NCBI GenBank assembly: GCA_019637815.1
Contig: JAHBUZ010000001.1
Span: 87,865 to 151,864 of the forward strand
DNA length: 64,000 bases
Origin: Chloroflexota bacterium
Lineage (GTDB): Bacteria; Chloroflexota; Limnocylindria; Limnocylindrales; CSP1-4
Direction: 5' to 3'
In this document: positions 42,092-50,984 of the stretch, one piece after another
Numbering within the stretch: the stretch's first letter is position 1
How the letters are laid out: every line of letters begins with the position of its first letter
Made by a program: the position numbers and the translations under genes
Notes under the pieces: generated by a model
The model's database searches: none
The model's input: the letters and a program-made list of their open reading frames with translations, nothing else
What the model was told of the DNA's origin: nothing

Positions 42092-44335
42092 TCAGCTGGG
42101 CTTCTTCGTGGCGCGCGGCTTGCGCGTGGCGTCCGGCGTGGGGGTCGGCGTCGGCGTCGCGCGGGGCTCGTTCGGATCCACCGGCGTCAGGGTGCTCTGG
42201 AAGATGCCCTCTGGCGTCGCCCAGACGATGCGCGCCGGCCGCGGCGTCTGGTTCTGGCCAGGGCTCGGCTGGGTCGCCCAGAGCGCCCGCATGTCCGCCA
42301 TCGAGGGCATGTCCCCGGTGGTCATCCACTGGTCGACATAGACACCACCGGACTTGAGGAACACCAGGATGCGGTCCCATCGCTGGTCGTAGAGGTAGAG
42401 CTTGCCGCCCGAGGTGCCATCGATGAGCGAGTAGCGATGACCCTTGCGCAGGTCACGGGCATCCGGCGGGGTGTCGAGCGAGTAATCCTGGGCGTGACCC
42501 GACCGGTGCTGGACCACGCCCTCCGGGGTGAGCGTGTACAGGTTGCCGTCGACGTACAGGCGGATGTAGGAGCCGAGGTCCTCGTCCGTGTTGGACAGGT
42601 ATCCCTCCGGCGGCATGAACAGGTTCGCGTCCGCGGACGGCCCGTACTTGAGGATGTTGTCCTGCGCGGGGTCCAGGACGTACAGGTTGTACGTCCCGTT
42701 GCTGAGGCTCACACCGTAGGTGGCGATGTCCCGGACGTCATTGCCCCATGCGACCGCCGGCGGCAGCCTGCGACGACGGAGGCTGCCTTCACCCTTGTCG
42801 CCGACCTGGCGCCACTGTGCGAGGGAGCCGTTGTCATCCACGATGATGAGCTGGTCGAACTGCATGCCCAGCATCATCGGCTGGCCGATCTCCCAGCTGC
42901 CGCTGCCGGTCCCCTCGCCTTCCTTGACGATCTCGTAGACCCTGGTGTGGCCCTTGTTGAGGCGCCACACGGAGTGGCCACGCCCCCGGGACGCGGGCGC
43001 GATGAAGTACACCGAGCCATCCGAGGCGACGGTCATGTCCCGGATGTCCGTGGGCTCGTCGAACGCCCACAGGGTGGTGGTCCGTGGCACCTGGACCTTG
43101 TACAGCGTGTCCAGGTTCGTCCGGATGTCCGCCGCGAGCTGCGCGGTCCGGTCCGCCGGGATCCCCGATGCGGTCGCTCGCTCGAGGTCCGTCCATGCCT
43201 GCTGGAGCCTGGAGGTCGCCTGCGACGCGTTGCCGCTCACGAGGCGGAAGCCTTCCTCGTATGCCTCCCGTGCCGACTCGAGCGCCTGCTCGCCCGCGGA
43301 CAGCTGGGTGATGCTGACCTCGCGGCCGCGGGGCAGGAACGCCACCGCGAGACCCAGGACGGCCACGACCCCCAGCAGGGCCAGGAGCGCGAACGCGGCG
43401 CGGCGCTGCGATTCGCGGCGCGAGATCCGGGAGCCAAGGCCGCGTGCGTTCGGGTCACGCCGGGGCATCAGGTCGAGGAGTCGGTCCATGGCGCCACCGA
43501 ACGCCCCGGACACGGCGCCCGCGGCGCCACCGAAGGCGCCCGTCACGGCGGCGGCGGCGCCCACCATCTGGTCACCGCCCGGGATGGGACCACCGGGCAT
43601 CTCCGCGAACGCGTCCGTGCCCGACCCGACGGGCGCGAGCCGGCGGTCACTACGGGTCGCCGTGAGCTCGGTCGCCTCGATGGCGAGGACGGCATCCGGG
43701 CCGTCACCACCGGCGGCCACGAACAGGTGATGGAGATGCTCCACGGCGGACTGCGGGTGGAGCGTCACGACCGCGTTCTTGAGCTCTTCCGTGCCCACCA
43801 CCTCGGTCAGGTTGCGGGACACCAGCAGCAGCGAATCCCCCACCGCGATCTCGCCGCGCCAGACCTCGACGCGCAACGCGTCATCCGCGGGCAGACCCGG
43901 CTGCTGGGTGTGGTCGGGGACGAGCAGGCGCGCCGCGCGCACGAGATACGCCTCCGCGCTGCCCACGGTCGCCACGTACAGCTCGTTGGTGCGGACCACG
44001 GCCATCGCGATGCCCAGGCCGCCGGGTGGCAGGCCACTGCCCTCGCGGCTGCTGCGCAGGCGGCGGTTCGCGCTGCGGACGGCCTTCTCGAGGCAGATGG
44101 GGACCCCGGCCGACTCGTCGTAGTAGTACTCGCGCCGGATGGTCTCGGCCACGAGCGCGGTCGCCTCCCGGGCACGACCACCGATCCGGCTGGAGGTGAC
44201 CAGCAGGTACAGGTTGCCCTTGGAGCGGACCTTCGACCCGGTCGCCGGCTCGGTGACCAGCATCGTGTCCGCGGAGTTGGAGAGACGGTCGGGCTCTGCG
44301 ACCAGACCGTGCTTGAGCTCGAGGCGGGGACCCAT
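42092..44335 (-). CDS. membrane protein with degenerate PP2C-like domain and external propeller-like domain
   Basis: 747 residues. The first 240 resemble a PP2C phosphatase fold (GLPPGGLGIAMAVVRTNELYVATVGSAEAYLVR; VGDSLLLVSRNLTEVV), but the metal-binding Asp motifs of the family (R-x-x-N-x-D, DGMGG) are missing, as position 17-20 reads RLSN and no DG pair follows. A single membrane helix lies at about 312-338. A coiled-coil-like segment (QALESAREAYEEGFRLV) leads to a C-terminal repeat domain with strand-like units (VYFIAPASRG, GSWEIGQPMMLGMQFDQLIIV, NLYVLDPAQDNILKYG), likely a beta-propeller, and a Pro/Thr tail. It is probably a sensor or scaffold, not an active phosphatase. Confidence 0.6.
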   Translation of the reverse strand: MGPRLELKHGLVAEPDRLSNSADTMLVTEPATGSKVRSKGNLYLLVTSSRIGGRAREATALVAETIRREYYYDESAGVPICLEKAVRSANRRLRSSREGSGLPPGGLGIAMAVVRTNELYVATVGSAEAYLVRAARLLVPDHTQQPGLPADDALRVEVWRGEIAVGDSLLLVSRNLTEVVGTEELKNAVVTLHPQSAVEHLHHLFVAAGGDGPDAVLAIEATELTATRSDRRLAPVGSGTDAFAEMPGGPIPGGDQMVGAAAAVTGAFGGAAGAVSGAFGGAMDRLLDLMPRRDPNARGLGSRISRRESQRRAAFALLALLGVVAVLGLAVAFLPRGREVSITQLSAGEQALESAREAYEEGFRLVSGNASQATSRLQQAWTDLERATASGIPADRTAQLAADIRTNLDTLYKVQVPRTTTLWAFDEPTDIRDMTVASDGSVYFIAPASRGRGHSVWRLNKGHTRVYEIVKEGEGTGSGSWEIGQPMMLGMQFDQLIIVDDNGSLAQWRQVGDKGEGSLRRRRLPPAVAWGNDVRDIATYGVSLSNGTYNLYVLDPAQDNILKYGPSADANLFMPPEGYLSNTDEDLGSYIRLYVDGNLYTLTPEGVVQHRSGHAQDYSLDTPPDARDLRKGHRYSLIDGTSGGKLYLYDQRWDRILVFLKSGGVYVDQWMTTGDMPSMADMRALWATQPSPGQNQTPRPARIVWATPEGIFQSTLTPVDPNEPRATPTPTPTPDATRKPRATKKPS

Positions 44336-44407
44336 GGGCGACCTAGTCTACCGCCGAACGGCCCGACCCCCGGTCAACGCTCCGTGAAGATGTCGCAACA
44401 CAAGGCC

Positions 44408-44719
44408 TCAACGGGGTCGTACCACGACCCGCAGCTCGCTGAATCGAGGCTCCGTCGGCGAGGCGGCCAGGGCCGCCAGGAGCCGGCCACCATGGAGCCG
44501 CAGCTCCTGGGCGGTCGCGGCATCGTGGGCGGCGACCACGAGCACGGGTGGTCGCTGCTCCACGACCTCGCTGCGACCTGCGGCGGCGGGCACCAGTGAC
44601 CCCACCGCGGCGGCCCACGCGTGGCCCACATCGGCCGCCTGGAGCTCGGTGGTGATGCCCAGCTCGCGCGCGAGGTCCGGCAGCAGGTCGCCCACCCGGC
44701 GCATCGGGCGTCGGGTCAT
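44408..44719 (-). CDS. DciA-like DUF721 protein
   Basis: 103-residue protein from ATG 44719, which overlaps the recF stop (ATGA). RVGDLLPDLARELGI begins the DUF721 domain and AAVGSLVPAAAGRSEVV, PVLVVAAHDAATAQELRLHG complete it. DciA helps load the replicative helicase in bacteria lacking DnaC/DnaI. Its place right after dnaN-recF matches the actinobacterial and Chloroflexota arrangement. Confidence 0.8.
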   Translation of the reverse strand: MTRRPMRRVGDLLPDLARELGITTELQAADVGHAWAAAVGSLVPAAAGRSEVVEQRPPVLVVAAHDAATAQELRLHGGRLLAALAASPTEPRFSELRVVVRPR

Positions 44720-45840
44720 CCGGCACGCTCCACGCTGCCGGGTGTGACGCGCCACGCCGTCGAGGCACGCACCAGCGCCGGGTCGAGATCGGCGAGGGTG
44801 GTCGTCGTGACGATGGCCTGGGGCAGGTCAGCGATGCGACGCACGAGATGCGACCGGCGATCGGGGTCGAGCTCGCTGAACACGTCGTCGAGGAGCAGCA
44901 CGGGCGGGTCGCCATCGACCCGTGTCAGCAGGTCCAGCTGGGCGAGCTGCCAGGCGAGGATGGCGGTGCGCTGCTGGCCGCGGGACGCGAAACCGGCGAG
45001 GTCGCGGTCGCCGAGACGGAAGGCCACATCGTCGCGATGCGGGCCGACGAGCGTGGCGCCGTTCCAGACCTCCTTGTCCGCGGTCTCGAGGAGGCGTCGG
45101 GTGAGCGCGTCCTCGGGGGTCTCGCCCGCGGCCGGGGCGGCGTTCGAGACGACCGCGGCCACGAGCCGCTCCTCATCGGGTGCCATCCGCGCGTGGGCAT
45201 CGGCGAGCGGGTCGGCGAGCGCGGCGAGCGTCTCGGTCCGCCAACGCGCGATCCGGCCACCCTCCGTGACGATCGCCTGGTCCCAGAAGCGCAGCTCGTC
45301 ACGGGCAGCGGCCTCCTCGCGGATGCGTCGCAGCAGGTTGTTGCGCTGGACCAGGGCGCGCGCGTACGTGGCCATCGTGGCGCTCGCCGTCGGCACGAGC
45401 TGGGTGACGAGCGTGTCCAGGCTCGTCCGGCGGAGTGACGGCGATCCGACGACGAGCTGCATGTGCTCGGGCGCGAAGAGGACCGTCCGGAACGCCCCCG
45501 GCAGGACGCTCGCCCGGCGGGCCACGCCGTTCACGCGGATGCGCTTGCGGGAGCCGGATGGGGAGCCCGGGGGGACCAGCACCACCTCGATGGTGGACGA
45601 GGACGCCGACGCACCGGTCACCGCACCCTCGATCCGGGCGAACGGGTCACCCCACGTGATGAGCTCCGCGTCCGTGGTGGTCCGGTGGGAGCCGCCCCGC
45701 GACAGGACCACGAGCGCCTCGAGCAGGTTGGTCTTGCCCGCGGCGTTGGGGCCCGCCACGACGTTGGGGCCCGGAGGCAGGTCGACCTCCAGCTGGCGGT
45801 AGCTCCGGAACCCCCGGAGGCCCAGGTGGTCGATCCTCAG
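44716..45840 (-). CDS. recF: DNA replication/repair protein RecF
   Basis: SMC-like ATPase that helps RecA loading at gaps. Walker A is GPNAAGKTNLLEAL (near residue 32), the signature is FASRGQQRTAILAWQLAQL and Walker B is PPVLLLDDVFSELDPDRR. No ATG, GTG or TTG exists in frame before the conserved N-terminus LRIDHLGLRGFRSY; upstream in-frame codons give only dnaN shadow. The most plausible start is CTG 45840, which overlaps the dnaN stop as CTGA, the same geometry as the ATGA overlaps elsewhere. From there the protein has 374 residues, normal for RecF. Confidence 0.88.
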   Translation of the reverse strand: MRIDHLGLRGFRSYRQLEVDLPPGPNVVAGPNAAGKTNLLEALVVLSRGGSHRTTTDAELITWGDPFARIEGAVTGASASSSTIEVVLVPPGSPSGSRKRIRVNGVARRASVLPGAFRTVLFAPEHMQLVVGSPSLRRTSLDTLVTQLVPTASATMATYARALVQRNNLLRRIREEAAARDELRFWDQAIVTEGGRIARWRTETLAALADPLADAHARMAPDEERLVAAVVSNAAPAAGETPEDALTRRLLETADKEVWNGATLVGPHRDDVAFRLGDRDLAGFASRGQQRTAILAWQLAQLDLLTRVDGDPPVLLLDDVFSELDPDRRSHLVRRIADLPQAIVTTTTLADLDPALVRASTAWRVTPGSVERAG

Positions 45841-46955
45841 GAGGGCGTCCGCACGGGCATGATCACGTGCACGTAGTCGCTCTCGTCGGTGGGCCGGAAG
45901 ACACCCGATGAGAGCGGGCCGTTCAGCTCCAGGGCGAGCCGCTCCGCGTCCATGTTCTGGAGCGCCTCGATGAGGTAGCGCGCGTTGAACGCGACCGTCA
46001 CCGCGTCCCCCTCGAGCGTGGCCTCCACCTCGCCCTCCGCGTCGCCCACGTCCGCGGCCGCCGCGATGGTGATGCCCGCCGATCCCTCCTCGCCGATGCG
46101 CAGCTTGACCACGTTCGCGGCACCCGCGGCGATGAGCGCCGAGAGTCGGACCGCCTTGAGCAGATCCTCCCGGTCGACCACGACCCGGGTGCTGTGGGTG
46201 CTGGGCACCACCTGCTGGTAGTTCGGGAACTGGCCATCGATGAGCCGGCTCACGAGGTCGATGGTGTCGACGTGGAAGATGACCTGGCTGCGTGCGGGTG
46301 CCAGCATGATGTCCACGGGGTCGTCCGTGTCCGCGAGCACGCGCATGAGCTCGGTGTAGGAGCGTGCCGGGACCACCAGGCTGGCATCTTCGACCGGCAG
46401 CAGGACCTCGATGGTGGTGACCGCGATGCGGTAGTTGTCCGCTGCCGCGAGCGTCACCCGGTCGCCGCTGAACTTCGTGAGGACACCCGTCAGGATGGGA
46501 CGCGCCTCGTCGCTGGCGGCCGCGAACGTGACCTCCGAGAGGGCCCTGCGGAGCACCTTCTGGGAGATGCGCGTCGTCGGCCGCTCGCCGGCGGACGGGA
46601 TGACCGGGAACTCGTCCGCGTCGATGCCCCGCAGATGCGTCTGGAAGCGGCCGGCACGCACCAGGAGCGTCGTGCCGTTCTCCACCTCGAGGTCGACCCG
46701 CTCCCCCGCGGGCAGACCTGCCACGACATCCGTGAGCAACCGGGCGGGCACGGTCAGGGCACCCTCGGTGTCGATCCGCCCAGGGACCCACGAGGTGATG
46801 CCGATCTCCAGGTTGGTGGCGGTCAGCTTGAGCCCGGCGTCCTCGGTCCGGAGCAGCACGTTGGCCAGGACCGGCAGCGAGCTGCGGCTGCTCACCGCGC
46901 GACTCACGATGGACAGGCCGCGCGCAAGGTTCTCCTGCATCACGGATAGCTTCAC
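45837..46955 (-). CDS. dnaN: DNA polymerase III beta subunit (sliding clamp)
   Basis: 372 residues starting at GTG 46955, with GGGAG six bases upstream. MKLSVMQENLARGLSIVSRAV, SSRSSLPVLANVLLRTED and TNLEIGI are the usual beginning; DGQFPNYQQVVP and the final YVHVIMPVRTPS are the conserved closing elements of the three-domain clamp. It is complete. Two copies of GGTCGGTATCT lie just upstream (46978-46988, 46992-47002). Confidence 0.96.
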   Translation of the reverse strand: MKLSVMQENLARGLSIVSRAVSSRSSLPVLANVLLRTEDAGLKLTATNLEIGITSWVPGRIDTEGALTVPARLLTDVVAGLPAGERVDLEVENGTTLLVRAGRFQTHLRGIDADEFPVIPSAGERPTTRISQKVLRRALSEVTFAAASDEARPILTGVLTKFSGDRVTLAAADNYRIAVTTIEVLLPVEDASLVVPARSYTELMRVLADTDDPVDIMLAPARSQVIFHVDTIDLVSRLIDGQFPNYQQVVPSTHSTRVVVDREDLLKAVRLSALIAAGAANVVKLRIGEEGSAGITIAAAADVGDAEGEVEATLEGDAVTVAFNARYLIEALQNMDAERLALELNGPLSSGVFRPTDESDYVHVIMPVRTPS

Positions 46956-47263
46956 GTCGGGCTCCCTGGGTCCGGTTGGTCGGTATCTATCGGTCGGTAT
47001 CTTCTCATCCCGTCACCGTCATATGTCCGTGGACCTTGTGGACCGACCCGGCACAGCGTGCCTGACGCTGCACGCGGCCCCGCTGTGGGTGACCCGATGA
47101 CGTCCGTGGACGTCTCGTCGACAGCGACCCACGGACCGTGGACGGCCGCCACATCGATCCCACGGAGTGCCCGTCGCGGCCCGCATCGGCCCACGTCCGA
47201 TGGCCTGTCATCCACGACCCGCGCGACACCCGCCGAGCACGATCGCGGCCGGGATCCCACCAC
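46956..47263. other. candidate chromosomal replication origin (non-coding, 308 bases)
   Basis: Between dnaN and mtnK with no gene. It holds seven copies of a GTGGA/TCCAC core, several extended toward the DnaA box: TTGTGGACC (47036-47044), CGTGGAC words at 47028, 47105, 47137 and 47275, and TCATCCACG at 47208-47216 and 47264-47272. On the dnaN side is the least GC-rich patch, with a direct repeat GGTCGGTATCT and TATCTAT, which could unwind. Its position among dnaA, dnaN, recF, rpmH and rnpA, with genes pointing away on both sides, fits. No box matches TTATCCACA exactly, so this is tentative. Confidence 0.5.
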
Positions 47264-48520
47264 TCATCCACGACCGTGGACGCCCTCGAGGTGGTGTGCG
47301 AGGGTCCCCGCGACCAGGGCCTCGAACGCATCGATGTCCTCGATGGCGGCATGCGCGACGAGCAGCGCCCGGCCCACCGCGAGCACGGCACGCGTGGCAC
47401 GCACGCGGTCCGGGGCCGACAGGGTCTCGATATCGGAGACATGGGCGAAGCCGATGAGCCGCCGGATCGCCTCCGCACCCGCGAAGCCGAGCGCGTCATC
47501 CCGGATGGTCGCGATCCAGGTCTCGCGCATGCCGTCCGTGAACGAGCGGTCGAGCCGGTCCGGCCACAGGCGGCGGAGCTCGTCGGTGAACGCCACCCAG
47601 GACTCGGGCACGATGGCCCGCAGATGCGCCTGGAAGTCCGCGGGTCGATCGAGGACCATCGCCCGGGCACGTGCGAACACGCTGTTCGCCCAAAGGGTGC
47701 CGAGGTCGAAGCCGATGGGGCCGTACGCCGCGAACTCGGGGTCGATGGCCACGGTGCGGCCGCCGCCGACCATGACGCTGCCCGTGTGCAGGTCGCCATG
47801 GATGAGCGCCTCGGTGTGGGTCAGGAACCGGTGCTTGAGCGTCGCGAGGGCATCCAGCGCGGCCTCGTCCGCACGCAGCGCCGCGACATCCCCGTCGAGC
47901 GCGGCATCGAACCGGTTGTGCTCGTGGATGCGCAGCGGCTCCGTGAGCACCAGGTCCTCCGTGATGCCGCACATCTCGGGGTTGATGGTGCGGGCCATGA
48001 GCGCCTTGCGGGCAGCGGGCTCCATGCCCACGTCCGACGTGTGGAAGGCGACGCGTGCCATGAAGGTACCGAGCGCCGCTGCTGCACCGACGTGGATCTC
48101 GCCGTCGTCGAGGGCACCCCGCCAGATGCGCAGGTCCGCGAGGTCCTCCATGGCGATGACGTAGCGCGTCTCGTCGAAGCCGTGGAGCACAGGGTTGGTG
48201 GCACCCGCGAACCGGGTGTGCACCGCGTAGGCGTTCGCCTCACGACGGGCGCGCTCGATGGTGAGGGGCCAGCCCTCACCGAAGACGCGGACCCAGGGCA
48301 ACGATTGCTTGAGCACGACACCCGGTCGCGCCGGGTCATCGCGCACGATGAACACGAGGTTGAGGTTGCCGTCACCGACCTCCGCGACGTGGAGCGGGTC
48401 GGCGGGCACGAGCGCGGACAGGTGCGGGTGCTCGCGGACGTACGCCGGCACGTCCTCGATGGTGAGGGGCCGGTAGCCGGGCGGCACAGCGGGCCGGGGG
48501 TCGGTTCGCAGGTCGGTCAT
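47264..48520 (-). CDS. mtnK: S-methyl-5-thioribose kinase
   Basis: Phosphorylates methylthioribose to its 1-phosphate in methionine salvage. The 418-residue protein has the protein-kinase-like fold: HVAEVGDGNLNLVFIV (nucleotide loop), VVLKQSLPWVRVFGEGWPL, THTEALIHGDLHTGSVMV (catalytic H-G-D) and VAIDPEFAAYGPIGFDLG (metal site DPEFA). This is the MtnK pattern rather than that of other aminoglycoside-kinase relatives. It stands downstream of mtnA-mtnB-cupin, 39 bases from the cupin gene. Confidence 0.93.
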   Translation of the reverse strand: MTDLRTDPRPAVPPGYRPLTIEDVPAYVREHPHLSALVPADPLHVAEVGDGNLNLVFIVRDDPARPGVVLKQSLPWVRVFGEGWPLTIERARREANAYAVHTRFAGATNPVLHGFDETRYVIAMEDLADLRIWRGALDDGEIHVGAAAALGTFMARVAFHTSDVGMEPAARKALMARTINPEMCGITEDLVLTEPLRIHEHNRFDAALDGDVAALRADEAALDALATLKHRFLTHTEALIHGDLHTGSVMVGGGRTVAIDPEFAAYGPIGFDLGTLWANSVFARARAMVLDRPADFQAHLRAIVPESWVAFTDELRRLWPDRLDRSFTDGMRETWIATIRDDALGFAGAEAIRRLIGFAHVSDIETLSAPDRVRATRAVLAVGRALLVAHAAIEDIDAFEALVAGTLAHHLEGVHGRG

Positions 48521-48559
48521 CAGGCAGCGAGGGGTCGGGCCGGGTCGTCGGCCCGTCCG

Positions 48560-48991
48560 TCAGGCCGGGTCGTCGATCCAGACCCGGTCCTGGTTGTCCG
48601 GGTCATCGATGGGCGACGAGATGAACAGGACCTGGGGAGCGTCCTCGAACGAGCCGCCGTGGGGCGTGTTGGCGGGGATGACCCACACGTCGCCCTTCTT
48701 GACCGGCCGCGTGACACCGCCCACGGTCACCTGGCCGGTGCCCTCGAGGACATAGCCGATCTCGTCGTGGGTGGTGTGGACGTGGGTCCGGAACGGCCCC
48801 GGGTGGCCCTGGAACACGAACACGCTCGACTGGGTGCCGTGGCCGAGGTAGGTGCGCTTGAAGACGTCCGCCTCGGTCAGCTTGTCCGCCTCCACGGCGG
48901 CCGCGACATCGACCACGTCGATCCTCGCGTGCGGGATGTGCTGCTGGCAGGTCGGGCAGATGAAGTGATCGTGATCGTGGCTCGCGGTCAT
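48560..48991 (-). CDS. cupin-domain protein linked to methionine salvage
   Basis: 143 residues. The cupin fold is visible: HPGPFRTHVHTTHDEIGYVLEGTG (metal ligands His-x-His, Glu) and GDVWVIPANTPHGG (third His). The N-terminus has a CPTC pair and several histidines (HDHDHFICPTCQQH), which may bind another metal. Cupins of this pathway include acireductone dioxygenase (MtnD) and the methylthio-xylulose-phosphate methylsulfurylase; the sequence does not clearly match either. ATG 48991 overlaps the mtnB stop, so it is co-translated with it. Function is inferred from context only. Confidence 0.65.
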   Translation of the reverse strand: MTASHDHDHFICPTCQQHIPHARIDVVDVAAAVEADKLTEADVFKRTYLGHGTQSSVFVFQGHPGPFRTHVHTTHDEIGYVLEGTGQVTVGGVTRPVKKGDVWVIPANTPHGGSFEDAPQVLFISSPIDDPDNQDRVWIDDPA

Positions 48992-49701
48992 GGTCGGGTC
49001 CCCTCCTTCGTCGCTGGCTGGTCGTCCGGGTGGGCCGAGGGTCGGATGCCGCGCTCGTGACGCGCGGTCACCGCCCCGAACAGGTAGTGATAGACCTCCG
49101 TGTGGCGCTTCGCCTCCCAGATGTCCGTGCCCCAGATATAGCAGCCGTGGTCCCGGACCAGGACGCCGAACGCCGACGCGAACCGCGGGTCGGCGAGCAC
49201 GCGCGCGACCGATGCGACCAGCTGTGCCTCGCGGGGCGTGTTGTCGATGACCGGCACGAGGTGGCGGTCCTGGTTGGTGAGCCCGCGGATGCCCTTGAGC
49301 ATCTCGAGCCGCTCCACGACCACGTGGTCGGTATCGACGGCGAGGTCCGCGGCCAGCACCGCGCCCAGGGCGTGCGTATGGACGATGGAGCGCACCCCGC
49401 GCTCGCGCGCCACGAGCGTGAAGATGTGGGCGCACTCGCTCGGTCGCAGCGTCACGTCCGCGGGCGGCGTGATCACCGAGCTGTCCTCGACGGCGAGGAC
49501 GAACAGGTCCTCGGGCTCCACCAGCTCCTTGTGGACCCCCGTGGGTGCGACGAGCAGGTTGCCATCGGCGGCCGGGCCGCAGATCCCCCCGCCCGTGCCG
49601 GAGACCCAGTCACGGGCATGGAAGGCACGCAGCTGGTCCACGAGCAGCCGGCGGGTCCGTGTCTCGTCGAGCGGCTGACCGCTCCGGAGCCGCTCGCTCA
49701 C
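48988..49701 (-). CDS. mtnB: methylthioribulose-1-phosphate dehydratase
   Basis: Class II aldolase-fold zinc enzyme of 237 residues that dehydrates methylthioribulose 1-phosphate. It follows the APIP-type (eukaryote-like) MtnB closely: WVSGTGGGI, LLVAPTGVHKELVEPEDLFV, SIVHTHALGAVLAADL (zinc His pair), ERLEMLKGIRG, LVPVIDNTPREAQLV and VRDHGCYIWGTDIWEAK (third zinc His). GTG 49701 overlaps the mtnA stop by four bases. The related fuculose-aldolase-like Ald2 of the DHAP shunt is an alternative, but the listed motifs favour MtnB. Confidence 0.85.
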   Translation of the reverse strand: MSERLRSGQPLDETRTRRLLVDQLRAFHARDWVSGTGGGICGPAADGNLLVAPTGVHKELVEPEDLFVLAVEDSSVITPPADVTLRPSECAHIFTLVARERGVRSIVHTHALGAVLAADLAVDTDHVVVERLEMLKGIRGLTNQDRHLVPVIDNTPREAQLVASVARVLADPRFASAFGVLVRDHGCYIWGTDIWEAKRHTEVYHYLFGAVTARHERGIRPSAHPDDQPATKEGTRP

Positions 49702-50867
49702 CGCTCGGCTCCTGTCGACCCGAGCGCCACCTCGTGCCCATCCACGGCGGCCGGTATCCCGTCGAGGGCGGCCCCGATGGCGGGTCCGAAGGGCGGTCGC
49801 AGGACCCCGACCTCGGTCACGAACGCGGTCACCAGCTCCGCGGGGGTGACATCGAAGGCGGGGTTCCAGGCGCCCGACCCCGGGGGCGTCGTGGACATCC
49901 CGCCGAACCCGAGCACCTCGGTGGGGGCCCGCTCCTCCACCTCGATCGCCGCACCGTCGGGGGTCGTGGCGTCGAACGAGCTGAGCGGCCCGGCCACCAG
50001 GAAGGGCACCCCGTGCCGTGCGGCCAGCACCGCGAGGGGGTACGTGCCGACCTTGTTGGCGGTGTCGCCGTTGGCGGCCACGCGATCGCAGCCCACGATG
50101 ACCACGTCCGCCATGCCGTGGGCGAGAGCGCTGCCGGCGGCGCCGTCCGCGAGCACCCGGTGTGCGATGCCCGCCCGACCCAGCTCCCACGCGGTCAGCC
50201 GTGCGCCCTGGAGCAGCGGGCGTGTCTCGTCCACGAGCACCTCGCGGAGTCGATCCTCGCTCGCCAGGGCATACGCGATGGCGAGCGCGGTCCCGTCGCC
50301 GCCCGTGGCCAGTCGCCCCGTGTTGCAGTGGGTCAGGACGCGTCGGTCGCCGGACAGGAGCGCCGCGCCGTGGCGTCCGATCGACGCGCAGGCATCGGCG
50401 TCCTGGGCGTGGATGGCACGCGCCTCCTGGAGCGCGGCGGCAAGCACGCTCGCCGTGGTGGCCCGGGCGTCGCCCGCGGCGTCCTCCACGGCGAGCCGGA
50501 CCCGACGCGTGGCGTATCCCAGGTTGACGGCCGTGGGCCGTGCCGTGCCGATGACCTGCTGGAGGTGCACGGCCTCCGTCACCAGTGCCGCCGGCGACGG
50601 AGCGCCCGACGCGATGAGCCCGGTGACCATGCCGTACGCGCCCGCGATGCCGATGGCTGGTGCACCCCGGACGGCGAGGCTGCGGATGGCCTCCACCACC
50701 TGCGGCACGTCGGCGAGCCGCCAGCGCACGAGCGCCGCGGGCAATCGTCGCTGGTCGATGATGACCGCGGCGCCGTCCTCCCAGGTGACCGCCTCGACGG
50801 CGTCCGGCGGGCGAGGCGCATCACCGGCGGGCGCGCTGCGGGCGAGGGTGGTCGATGGCTGGGTCAC
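49698..50867 (-). CDS. mtnA: S-methyl-5-thioribose-1-phosphate isomerase
   Basis: 389 residues of the eIF2B-like fold. RGAPAIGIAGAYGMV, VLTHCNTGRLATGGDGTAL with the catalytic cysteine, VDETRPLLQGARLTAWEL and VIVGCDRVAANGDTANKVGTY with the catalytic Asp are all intact. It isomerises methylthioribose 1-phosphate to methylthioribulose 1-phosphate. The N-terminus is slightly long and starts at GTG 50867. First gene of the mtnA-mtnB-cupin-mtnK run. Confidence 0.95.
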   Translation of the reverse strand: MTQPSTTLARSAPAGDAPRPPDAVEAVTWEDGAAVIIDQRRLPAALVRWRLADVPQVVEAIRSLAVRGAPAIGIAGAYGMVTGLIASGAPSPAALVTEAVHLQQVIGTARPTAVNLGYATRRVRLAVEDAAGDARATTASVLAAALQEARAIHAQDADACASIGRHGAALLSGDRRVLTHCNTGRLATGGDGTALAIAYALASEDRLREVLVDETRPLLQGARLTAWELGRAGIAHRVLADGAAGSALAHGMADVVIVGCDRVAANGDTANKVGTYPLAVLAARHGVPFLVAGPLSSFDATTPDGAAIEVEERAPTEVLGFGGMSTTPPGSGAWNPAFDVTPAELVTAFVTEVGVLRPPFGPAIGAALDGIPAAVDGHEVALGSTGAER

Positions 50868-50984
50868 GGGGTCGCGGATGCTACCGCGATGGGGCGTCGA
50901 TGTCGATCGGGCTGCCGCTCGATCGGTGGCCGTGGCTGGGTGCCGAGGGTGTTCGTCGGTGCGCCTGGGTCCTGTGCCGCCGGA

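Noticed and set aside
44336..44407. TTGACC and TAGACT as a promoter for the pseudo-PP2C gene
   Set aside because: The spacing on the minus strand is about 21 bases, too long for a normal sigma70 promoter.
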